Assembly (NCBI GenBank): GCA_964425575.1
Contig: CAYRMN010000016.1
Location: 1-29,226, forward strand
DNA length: 29,226 nucleotides
Reading direction: 5' to 3'
Source of the DNA: CAYRMN01 sp964425575
GTDB lineage: Bacteria > Patescibacteriota > Patescibacteriia > 2-12-FULL-60-25
The notes below the pieces were generated by a model. The model did no database searches, was not told where the DNA came from, and saw only the letters and a list, made by a program, of their open reading frames with translations. Positions within the stretch are counted from its first letter, which is position 1. Every line of letters begins with the position of its first letter. Position numbers and translations under genes: made by a program. Positions 22,779 through 29,226 of the stretch are shown piece after piece.

Positions 22779-22854
22779 GTAGGGGCAGGTTTTAAACCTG
22801 CCCTCTGACATGTCGGCCGATCGATCAGAGGGCGGGTTTAAAACCTGCCCCTAC
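22779..22854. repeat. REP/BIME-like paired hairpin, family C, variant core
   Basis: GTAGGGGC-AGGTTTTAAACCT-GCCCTCTGA and the facing TCAGAGGGC-GGGTTTAAAACCT-GCCCCTAC. Outer feet GTAG and CTAC, inner arms CCTCTGA/TCAGAGG. Same plan as the other pairs with a different palindromic core. It overlaps the end of the TrmB-family gene. Confidence 0.85.
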
Positions 22855-23587
22855 CAACCCCCCACAAAAATTCAAAAATTTGTTTTAGACTGAACGCGAG
22901 ATCTGGGGAATGAATAATAAACGCCGTATTTTCTGTACGGGTAGAAATAATTCCAATGTTGTTGCCGTAGATATAGATAGAAGCCTTCAGATCAACGTAC
23001 CCGGGTAAATATCGAATCTGCCTCAGAAATGTAGCCTCATCTGAAAATACTGGATCAGATACATTTTTACCCTGTACACGTAATGAGCGTGAGTGAATCC
23101 CCTTTTTCACGCGGCGTTCGATCCATTTTTTGATGTAACTTTTATCCAACATCTGGGCCATCAACAGCTGTGGAGAAAAATACACATACTCATCTTTCAC
23201 AACCTTTAAAATATCTTCAAACATCTCCCGGGCTGCATGTGGTCCCTGAAAGGTTTGTACAAACGGGGCATTGGATGAACCAGCGTAGAGCGAGAGAAAG
23301 TCGGGCAGTAAATCTTTCAGCTGATCACGCAGATTCTCAAAACGCTTTTGCAGTTCCTTTGGATGCAGGGCGACATAGGCACTGCGCTTGCCGTGCTTAA
23401 TCGTCTGGATGTAGCCACGTGCTTCCAGGATGCGAAGATTGTCATACACCGCCGTGCGCCGCATCTTCATGGCATCTGCCAATTCTGCCGCTGTCGCCTC
23501 TCCTTTGGCCAGTGCGGCAAGATAGAGCTCCGCTCGTTGTTCATCTAATCCTGTAGACAGCAGCCAGGAGAGAAGATTTGATTTCAT
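22838..23587 (-). CDS. TrmB-family transcriptional regulator
   Basis: 249 residues. N-terminal winged helix (residues about 8-70: LDEQRAELYLAALAKGEA, AAELADAMKMRRTAVYDNL, LEARGYIQTIKHGKR) followed by a coiled linker (EELQ-type helix 78-95) and a C-terminal effector domain of the PLD-like TrmB kind (VYFSPQLLMAQMLDKSYIK, IISTRTENTAFIIHSPDLA). TrmB-type regulators respond to sugars or other small ligands. The last residues GRGRF and the TAA stop are encoded by a REP-like hairpin. It is divergent from two unknown genes, with a perfect palindrome between. Confidence 0.9.
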   Translation of the reverse strand: MKSNLLSWLLSTGLDEQRAELYLAALAKGEATAAELADAMKMRRTAVYDNLRILEARGYIQTIKHGKRSAYVALHPKELQKRFENLRDQLKDLLPDFLSLYAGSSNAPFVQTFQGPHAAREMFEDILKVVKDEYVYFSPQLLMAQMLDKSYIKKWIERRVKKGIHSRSLRVQGKNVSDPVFSDEATFLRQIRYLPGYVDLKASIYIYGNNIGIISTRTENTAFIIHSPDLAFSLKQIFEFLWGVGRGRF

Positions 23588-23644
23588 ATATTTCAGAAAT
23601 AATTGACGAATATATAGTACATTTTTTACTTAATTTAAGCAAAA

Positions 23645-23660
23645 GTATTGCTAGCAATAC
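23645..23660. promoter_or_regulatory. Perfect 16-bp palindrome, candidate operator
   Basis: GTATTGCTAGCAATAC is identical to its reverse complement and lies in AT-rich DNA between the TrmB-family gene and the divergent gene at 23761. A second small palindrome CTTAATTTAAG is at 23629-23639. Likely binding site of the TrmB-family product. Confidence 0.55.
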
Positions 23661-23760
23661 CTTTTTATGCAATATTTTTTAACAAAATATTTATAAAGCC
23701 TTATCGTAGTGTTGTCGTCTAAAGAAAAGCAACGACTCTCGATGAGCCATGGAGGAATAC

Positions 23761-23955
23761 ATGCCCGGATCAGAACGAACTCTGGATGAACGCGCCGCGC
23801 TCCGCTGGGAATACGTCAAAGACAGTCGTGCCCGCTACGGCGATCACGACCCAGAAGACACCTTCGTCGGTGGCGCCGAAGATGATCGCTTCAAACATTC
23901 CCTCCAAAAAGGCCTGCGCTCTGACCGATGGTTCGGCGAATGCACCCGCCGCTAA
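23761..23955 (+). CDS. Small charged protein, unknown function
   Basis: 64 residues, rich in Arg, Asp and Glu, no membrane segment or signal. The start MPGSERTLDERA was chosen because GGAGGA (23751-23756) lies just before it, and a start at 23749 would overlap that site. No family recognised. First of two genes facing the TrmB-family regulator. Confidence 0.6.
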   Translation: MPGSERTLDERAALRWEYVKDSRARYGDHDPEDTFVGGAEDDRFKHSLQKGLRSDRWFGECTRR

Positions 23956-23978
23956 TTCTGATCGTTCTTTCTTTCTTA

Positions 23979-23998
23979 CCCCGTCTATCTCTACGGGG
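23979..23998. other. Short hairpin between two unknown genes
   Basis: CCCCGT-CTATCTCT-ACGGGG. No T-run follows, so not a proper terminator; it may be a leader structure for the gene at 24071. Confidence 0.35.
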
Positions 23999-24070
23999 AC
24001 TCAACTCGATTCGTGAGCATAGGGCTCGTGAGTCGTGAGAGACAATGTTTCAACAAAAAGAGGGTGCACA

Positions 24071-25324
24071 ATGAAAACTTACACCACGCTTCGTGGAGAC
24101 CAGCTCGATCTCACCATGCTGACACCTCGTGAGTCTGCAGTATTTTTTGACTTGCTCTTTCATGCGGGCGGCATCACGCTCCTGCATCTAGATGAATACG
24201 CGTATCAAAAATTCGCGGTGAACATAGCTGGTTTTCTCGACCCTAAGGTCTTCCGCGCCGCAGCCGGAGCTACGATGCGGAGGGCATTCAAGGACGAAGA
24301 GCTTGAGCGCGCGTATCACGGACTACTCACAACCCTCTGTGACGATGTTGAGGATCGACTCGCCGTGCTTCATCGATATGTCAGCCTCACTGACATTCGT
24401 CATAATCCAGCCCTCTTCCTACAGCATATTTATGATAACGTGAGGGGTCTCCGAGAATTCAGTGATAAGACCGGCATCCCATACACAGACTCCACATCAC
24501 TCCTGCGTGGAACAAAAGAGTCGATAAGACTCGGGGTAGACGTGTTACGTGGCATCGCAGAGAGAACAGGATATGCCTTTACGGTCAAACCAATGGCCCA
24601 ACAGGACACTACAAACGCCACCACGATTCGCGATCGAGCGCATCAAGAGCTCGGACAACGCATGCAGGCGCTCGCGGCTCTCTTGCATCAGGAACAGCAT
24701 CTGCCCATTTTGAAAGCGATGCTCGAACTGGAGTACATGGCCAGCGGCTGTATCGATACCATCAGCTTTGATACCGCCTTCCTCCGTGCTCGCTCCTATG
24801 TAAAGCAGTACAGGTTGAGGGGCGAAGGCGAAATCACCGTACTCATTCTCGATCCCAAGAATGATCGTGATATTGCGAATCTGTGCTGGCTCTTTGTGGC
24901 ACAAGACCTTCACTGGTTCGATGCTCTCGGCTGCCAAATCGCTTTCATCGCACCCGGAGAGGCTGCATCGAACAACACTAAAAAACAAGATCTGATCATT
25001 CCAGCGCTAGACACGACCTCTGAGCCACGCTGGAGCTGGGGGCGTATTTGGGAACACCTCATCTTCCGACCTCTCTACGATCCATTTGATCTAGATCCAA
25101 AAGATAGACGCGCCGACCAACCACCTTGCCTGAGCATGATCTTCACTCATCTTCGCTCAAGAGCGCGCACGGTGATACTAGAAAAGATGATTGCAGAGCT
25201 ACTGGCAGAAGATATCATCACCAGATGGTGTCACGCTCTCGGATGGAAGGTCCCTACGCGGCAGGCTCTATTGGATGCAACGCAGGAAATACATCTACCA
25301 ACCTTTCAACTCCCCCAAGTCTAA
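24071..25324 (+). CDS. Unknown protein with a possible helix-turn-helix segment
   Basis: 417 residues from MKTYTTLRGD, behind an AGAGGGTG ribosome site. Mainly helical. Residues about 132-165 (FSDKTGIPYTDSTSLLRGTK, then VLRGIAERTGY) look like a Cro/C1-type helix-turn-helix, but this is weak. The second half has strand-helix alternation (ITVLILDPKNDRDIANLCWL, GCQIAFIAPG). No membrane segments. About 115 bases after the small charged gene, so possibly cotranscribed under the TrmB-family regulator. Confidence 0.75.
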   Translation: MKTYTTLRGDQLDLTMLTPRESAVFFDLLFHAGGITLLHLDEYAYQKFAVNIAGFLDPKVFRAAAGATMRRAFKDEELERAYHGLLTTLCDDVEDRLAVLHRYVSLTDIRHNPALFLQHIYDNVRGLREFSDKTGIPYTDSTSLLRGTKESIRLGVDVLRGIAERTGYAFTVKPMAQQDTTNATTIRDRAHQELGQRMQALAALLHQEQHLPILKAMLELEYMASGCIDTISFDTAFLRARSYVKQYRLRGEGEITVLILDPKNDRDIANLCWLFVAQDLHWFDALGCQIAFIAPGEAASNNTKKQDLIIPALDTTSEPRWSWGRIWEHLIFRPLYDPFDLDPKDRRADQPPCLSMIFTHLRSRARTVILEKMIAELLAEDIITRWCHALGWKVPTRQALLDATQEIHLPTFQLPQV

Positions 25325-25327
25325 TAA

Positions 25328-25367
25328 ACCCCAGACTCTTTTTCTCCTCAACTAGTCTCGGGTATTT
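25328..25367 (+). terminator. Probable terminator after the unknown gene
   Basis: ACCCCAGACT (25328-25337) pairs with AGTCTCGGGT (25354-25363) apart from one C-C mismatch, loop of 16 bases, then ATTTT. It overlaps the convergent end of RAYT2. Confidence 0.45.
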
Positions 25368-25995
25368 TCATATAATGACGACGATATTCATCATCCATTT
25401 CCCACTCCCTCGGATTATTCCAAATATACTCACGAATGCGTTGTAATTCAGCTTCAGAACGAATGACATGCTCGTAATAATTACGCTGCCACAGACATTG
25501 ATTCTGTTCATCATTATTTTTTATCTTGCGAAAACGGGATGTTGTTGCAGATTTGAACAGCCCTACAAATGACGAGAGCGATCGTGGTCGTCGTAGGGGC
25601 GTGTGCCACACGCCCTCAGGTATACATGCACCCTCCGGTCGTATCCGTTCCGATGTGTTTCGCATGAAATGTGGGTTCAGATATTTATCTATCGTCGTCC
25701 CTGTCGAAGGGCGCATGGCATGCGCCCCTACAATCCAAACGATAAAATGGATATGATTCGGCATAATAATGAATTCATCCAAACGGATTTCTTCGCACAT
25801 TTGAGCCGATACTTGTAAACGATTTTGAACCATTTTTCCAAGATCATTCAATTTCATCTCTCCCTGCACGATTTCTCCAAATAAATGTTCTCTCTGGTGC
25901 GTACAAAACGTTACAAAATAGGCACCCACAAATGAATAATCAAAATCGGGAAGACGGATAGATTTGCGGTGATGGAGGTCTGGATTGTAGCCCAT
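25348..25995 (-). CDS. REP-associated tyrosine transposase (RAYT), second copy
   Basis: About 215 residues. Same family as the gene at 4005-4559: NPDLHHRKSIRLPDFDYS start, AYFVTFCTHQRE, metal site MPNHIHFI, tyrosine region LWQRNYYEHVIRSEAEL with a final YIWNNPREWE. A full hairpin pair (25593-25732) is translated within it as VGAHAMRPST and GVWHTPLRR, directly before RPRSLSSF, the same position as in RAYT1. Catalytic residues appear intact. A GGCAGCGGTGGATATATG motif overlaps its start and is repeated inverted upstream. Confidence 0.92.
   Translation of the reverse strand: MGYNPDLHHRKSIRLPDFDYSFVGAYFVTFCTHQREHLFGEIVQGEMKLNDLGKMVQNRLQVSAQMCEEIRLDEFIIMPNHIHFIVWIVGAHAMRPSTGTTIDKYLNPHFMRNTSERIRPEGACIPEGVWHTPLRRPRSLSSFVGLFKSATTSRFRKIKNNDEQNQCLWQRNYYEHVIRSEAELQRIREYIWNNPREWEMDDEYRRHYMKIPETS
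25593..25732. repeat. REP/BIME-like hairpin pair inside RAYT2
   Basis: GTAGGGGCGTGTGCCACACG (from 25593) and GGGCGCATGGCATGCGCCCC (from 25709) then TAC. Outer feet GTAG and CTAC, same plan as the pair at 2786-2865, with a longer spacer. Entirely in frame with the transposase. Confidence 0.85.
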
Positions 25996-26115
25996 ATATC
26001 CACCGCTGCCAGAAAAAAGAAGAACAAGCAAGATTCCCGCCTACGTGGGAATGACAAAACTGGATCAAGAGCGGGTATTTGACACTCCTCAAAAAATCTG
26101 GCAGCGGTGGATATA
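25995..26115. repeat. 19-bp perfect inverted repeat at the 5' side of RAYT2
   Basis: TATATCCACCGCTGCCAGA (25995-26013) and its exact reverse complement (26097-26115), 83 bases apart. The spacer includes ATTCCC-GCCTACGT-GGGAAT (26033-26052), a hairpin of a repeat common in bacteria. The arms contain the RAYT 5' motif. Confidence 0.85.
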
Positions 26116-26153
26116 GGAGCTCCTGCCAACATCATTATTTTTCTCACACGCTC

Positions 26154-28652
26154 ATGACTACGTTTGGATTTTCCCGACGGTTGTTTTCTTGTAGCTTGAT
26201 TTGTTCGATGCTCCTGTCACTGGTTCCACGCGCTCCAATTATGGCTGCCTCTCCTCTTCGAATTGGCGAAGTGGCCTGGGCAGGTTCTTCACTCTCGACG
26301 GTCGATGAATGGCTTGAGCTTTGGAATCAAAGTGATGCGCCACTATCACTGGCTGGATATTTGCTGGTTGGCGCAAGTCCAGCTCCCCTGTTTTTGCCAG
26401 CTGATGCCATGATTCCCGCCTATGGCACCTATCTGATTGCCAATTATCCTGATACCGATCCAAAAAGTGTTCTCGCAATTCCGCCTCAACTCGTGACGAG
26501 TACTGTGTCATTATCCAATTCCATTCTGTTCATTCAACTGATTGACCCTGATGGAGCAGAAATTGATCACGCCGGGGATGGGAAATTACCACCTGCGGGC
26601 TCAAATACGGCCGTCAAAGCCAGCATGGTACGCCAAGGCGAGAGCTGGATAACAGCAACGTCGTCCAAAAGCCTTGATACTCCAGCCACTGATTTTGGTA
26701 CACCTGGCATATGCGACGGTTGTACTCCAGTAGCCCCTCCCGTAATCGAGCCACTTCCTCAAATACCATTGCCGATCTCGTCGCCCAACGATACTCAAAG
26801 TGCTTCATCAACAGAAGCCATTATTTCTCCCTTGGTCGAAGCTCCCCCTCTCATTCAAGTCTCGTCAACGAACGAGATTCCACCTGCTATAGAGGTGAGT
26901 TCGTCTTCGAGCATGATCGAAGCTGAACCCGAATCTACGACAAGTTCACCGGATACTTCTATCACCAACCCTCAGATATCTGATCCATCCATGCCCGCAT
27001 CAGAAGATACAACGACCTCAACAGAAATCAGTGCTGAAATAGCTGTCGTTGAGGAAAACCCAACCTCTCCCGTTGAGAAATTAGAGATACCCGAAGCTGA
27101 TACCGCGACAACAACTATCACAACATCGACTGAAATCCTCAATATTGACGAACAACTTGCTACATCGACCGCCTCAACTTCATCCACCATTCAACTCGCA
27201 ACCGTCATTGATGATCCCTCTCTGCTGCGTCTGAATGAAATCATGGCCTATCCAGAAACCGGACATGAATGGATTGAAATTACAGCCGCGACAATGACCT
27301 CAAGTATCCATATCCACGATCTGGAACTGCATGATGCCGCCGGAAAAATCGCCGTAGTTCCCGAAGTCACACTTGATCAAAGTCACCGTTTCATTGTTGT
27401 TGAACTCACGAGCTCACGTCTGAATAACGATGGAGACACTATCACACTCCAAACAGCCAACGGCATAGTGATAGATTCACTCGTCTATGATGTGACCAGC
27501 AAAGGCAAGACATTTAGTCGCATTCCAGATGGAATTGGCGCATGGAAAGAAACGTCTGAGGTCACACGTGGGAGCTCGAATATATACACGGACCCATCAA
27601 CTCAATCTATACCAACCGCAAACGCCACTCCGCAGAGCATCACGATTATTAATCCGTCATCGTCTGCAACCGTATCAACCGTGAGTGCTTCGCCTGTCGT
27701 TGCAGCTTTATCTCCCACAAAAAAATCAACGACAACATCCAAAACCATTCCCAAACCGTCGACAAAAATATCTACGCCACCAGTAACACCAAAAAAAGTC
27801 ACTCTTCCTCTCTCTATGCCAACAGAGAGCGTAGCCTCATCAACCTTTGTACATCCCACCTCTACCAAAGTTTCAAAACCTCCTAAAAAAGTCACCGCTT
27901 CTAAAAAGAAAATATCTGCCCGTTCTCCTATGAAACCAACAACCCAATCATCCGACATTCATGTTGTGCTTCACGGAACTGTCGGCTCCCCACCCGGACT
28001 TATTTCTACCCATGCATTCGTCCTTCTTTCATCAGATGGAAAAGGATTGGAAGTTCGTGTTCCGGCGACTCATGCGCTGCCGACCTTGAAAACTGCGGTC
28101 GATGTTCGCGGCACACTCAACTTTAGCAATGATAATATTCCATATTTAAAAGCAGACTCCAATTCTCCCTGGACAACATCCGTGAGCTCAACGATCATCT
28201 CCTCACCACGATTTATTGATCTCATTGCACCGTTAGGAGAAGACGCTTGGAGTTTAACGAGCGTGACGGGGAGCGTCGCTTCCATTCGGAGCGGAACGGT
28301 GATTCTCAAAACCTCTACGAGCGGCGAAGAGCTAAGTATCGCGATTAAACCCGCCGTCCACTATCGTGCCAGTCGATTAGCCATTGGTGATACAATTGAA
28401 GTTATGGGTCTTCTGGACATGACTGGTGCCGAACCACGACTCTTGCCGCGACAGGCGGAAGATATTGTCCTTGTGCGTCACGCCGAAAAAAAATTACAAA
28501 CAGATACCCCTAAGACCATGCCGGGTTGGACACCATTTGGGGCTGCGGGAATTGCTGTGGCCGGTACAGAAGGATTAAAAAAGCTGCGCGAGCGTCAAAA
28601 AATACGCGCACTCCAAAAAATGCTGCAACAACCCTCAGTACATGAACTATGA
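26154..28652 (+). CDS. Surface protein with lamin-tail and OB-fold-like domains
   Basis: 832 residues. Signal peptide or anchor at 1-30 (FSCSLICSMLLSLVPRA). First lamin-tail domain at about 35-140 (RIGEVAWAGSSLSTVDEWLE), a long Ser/Thr/Pro-rich linker (about 190-350), second lamin-tail domain from about 358 (LRLNEIMAYPETGHEWIEI), a Ser/Thr/Lys/Pro-rich linker (480-600), then two beta-rich OB-like units (about 600-680 and 685-775; HGTVGSPPGL, VDVRGTL, IGDTIEVMGLL). It ends with a small hydrophobic stretch and a basic tail (KLRERQKIRALQKM). Lamin-tail proteins are exported in many CPR bacteria; binding to DNA or to the cell surface is a guess. Start MTTFGFSRRLF excludes codons from the adjacent inverted repeat. 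Confidence 0.9.
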   Translation: MTTFGFSRRLFSCSLICSMLLSLVPRAPIMAASPLRIGEVAWAGSSLSTVDEWLELWNQSDAPLSLAGYLLVGASPAPLFLPADAMIPAYGTYLIANYPDTDPKSVLAIPPQLVTSTVSLSNSILFIQLIDPDGAEIDHAGDGKLPPAGSNTAVKASMVRQGESWITATSSKSLDTPATDFGTPGICDGCTPVAPPVIEPLPQIPLPISSPNDTQSASSTEAIISPLVEAPPLIQVSSTNEIPPAIEVSSSSSMIEAEPESTTSSPDTSITNPQISDPSMPASEDTTTSTEISAEIAVVEENPTSPVEKLEIPEADTATTTITTSTEILNIDEQLATSTASTSSTIQLATVIDDPSLLRLNEIMAYPETGHEWIEITAATMTSSIHIHDLELHDAAGKIAVVPEVTLDQSHRFIVVELTSSRLNNDGDTITLQTANGIVIDSLVYDVTSKGKTFSRIPDGIGAWKETSEVTRGSSNIYTDPSTQSIPTANATPQSITIINPSSSATVSTVSASPVVAALSPTKKSTTTSKTIPKPSTKISTPPVTPKKVTLPLSMPTESVASSTFVHPTSTKVSKPPKKVTASKKKISARSPMKPTTQSSDIHVVLHGTVGSPPGLISTHAFVLLSSDGKGLEVRVPATHALPTLKTAVDVRGTLNFSNDNIPYLKADSNSPWTTSVSSTIISSPRFIDLIAPLGEDAWSLTSVTGSVASIRSGTVILKTSTSGEELSIAIKPAVHYRASRLAIGDTIEVMGLLDMTGAEPRLLPRQAEDIVLVRHAEKKLQTDTPKTMPGWTPFGAAGIAVAGTEGLKKLRERQKIRALQKMLQQPSVHEL

Positions 28653-29098
28653 AATATTCGACGTTTGTTCTTAGCTTGATACTACTTATGGGGGCTGGCT
28701 GTTCCAGCCCCCCACCGGATGTATCATGTACAACACCACCACAAGAAGATGAAAGCGGAAGTCTCACCTACCCAATCGCCGCTCGCTATTCCCATCTGCC
28801 ACATCTTGGACAGATCTATACCGCCCTAGATTGTAAAAATCCTGAACGCGCCGCTCAAATACAGGGCATGAAGAATGGGGCCTACATAATGGGAGTCCGA
28901 CTACGCTGGCCAGCCAATATGGCTCCATCAGCTCAGACCGTTTCCATTCTAGAGAAACTTCATTTTCTCCAAGAATCCCCTTTTCTATGGAGCACAACGC
29001 AGACGCTCTCAATGGACGATCTACAACTTCTCCAATCAATCATGAATGAAGCGACTGCCGATCGATCACCCCAGGAAGACTGTATTCTGTGTGGATGA
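28649..29098 (+). CDS. Lipoprotein, unknown function
   Basis: 149 residues with a lipobox at LLMGAGC, so probably lipid-anchored after cleavage before Cys18. The body has a strand-loop region and four more cysteines (including CTTPP and CILCG), the last pair near the end. The gene overlaps the preceding stop codon (ATGA), so the two are cotranscribed and may act together at the cell surface. No family recognised. Confidence 0.82.
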   Translation: MKYSTFVLSLILLMGAGCSSPPPDVSCTTPPQEDESGSLTYPIAARYSHLPHLGQIYTALDCKNPERAAQIQGMKNGAYIMGVRLRWPANMAPSAQTVSILEKLHFLQESPFLWSTTQTLSMDDLQLLQSIMNEATADRSPQEDCILCG

Positions 29099-29167
29099 TG
29101 CGGAGGTTGATACATCCTCCTTGTCATCCTAGCCACTATCTGATAAATTGCCCGCACAATAGATACA

Positions 29168-29226
29168 CAGGACTTTCGTGTTTGGATGCAGACCGCGAAG
29201 CGAACGAGGCTTTTCTCGACCCGTAG
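29168..29226. repeat. Family E repeat, copy 2, cut by the window edge
   Basis: AGGACTTTCGTGTTTGGATG and GCAGACCGCGAA...CGAGGCTT match 17021-17065. Only the first half is inside the window. Confidence 0.75.

Noticed and set aside
1..29226. CRISPR array, tRNA or rRNA genes
   Set aside because: No regularly spaced direct repeats with unique spacers, and no tRNA or rRNA-like sequence was recognised; the many repeats are dispersed palindromes.

Overview
The window looks like a chromosome fragment of a Candidate Phyla Radiation (Patescibacteria, Parcubacteria-like) bacterium. This is inferred from the protein styles (long MacA-like adaptor with two MacB-type permeases, Cys-rich and lamin-tail surface proteins), from many genes lacking a Shine-Dalgarno site, and from the very high density of short palindromic repeats. 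TGA is used as a stop (leuS, the MacA-like gene, lexA), so the genetic code is the standard bacterial one. No rRNA, tRNA or CRISPR array was seen. A run of 10 N interrupts an ABC ATPase gene.

Layout. 1-2732: leuS on the minus strand, with a palindromic repeat inserted in frame in its editing domain. 2905-3963: a membrane-anchored protein with about 34-residue Cys-pair repeats. 4005-4559: first REP-associated tyrosine transposase (RAYT). 4591-10114: an AbrB-like regulator, a MacA-like adaptor, a MacB-type ATPase and two MacB-type permeases, ending in a strong terminator. 10113-11082: two small coiled-coil genes behind a roughly 310-bp structured non-coding element with its own promoter. 11624-17009: an unusual group with an M16 peptidase, a Cys/Met-type PLP enzyme, an AstE/AspA-like deacylase and a SAM-fold/FemAB-like fusion. 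17327-20102: a GC-rich divergent pair of unknown genes with back-to-back promoters, structured leaders and a strong terminator. 20133-22736: an SOS-like cassette (lexA, a small DUF6504-like gene, a Y-family polymerase gene) with a GTTC-N7-GTTC LexA-box candidate. 22838-25324: a TrmB-family regulator facing two unknown genes across a perfect 16-bp palindrome. 25348-26115: second RAYT with a 19-bp inverted repeat. 26154-29098: a lamin-tail/OB-fold surface protein and a lipoprotein.

The most striking system is the repeat landscape. Short hairpins whose foot reads GTAG, often paired head-to-head with the far foot reading CTAC, occur at six loci, and two RAYT genes lie in the same 29 kb. This is the arrangement known for REP/BIME elements and their transposases in Enterobacteria. 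Here the hairpins also sit inside both transposase reading frames at the same protein position, and they supply the last codons or the stop codon of three genes (RAYT1, dinB, the TrmB-family gene). At least four other dispersed palindromic families lie between genes, inside the macAB operon and inside leuS. One family keeps its stem by paired base changes.
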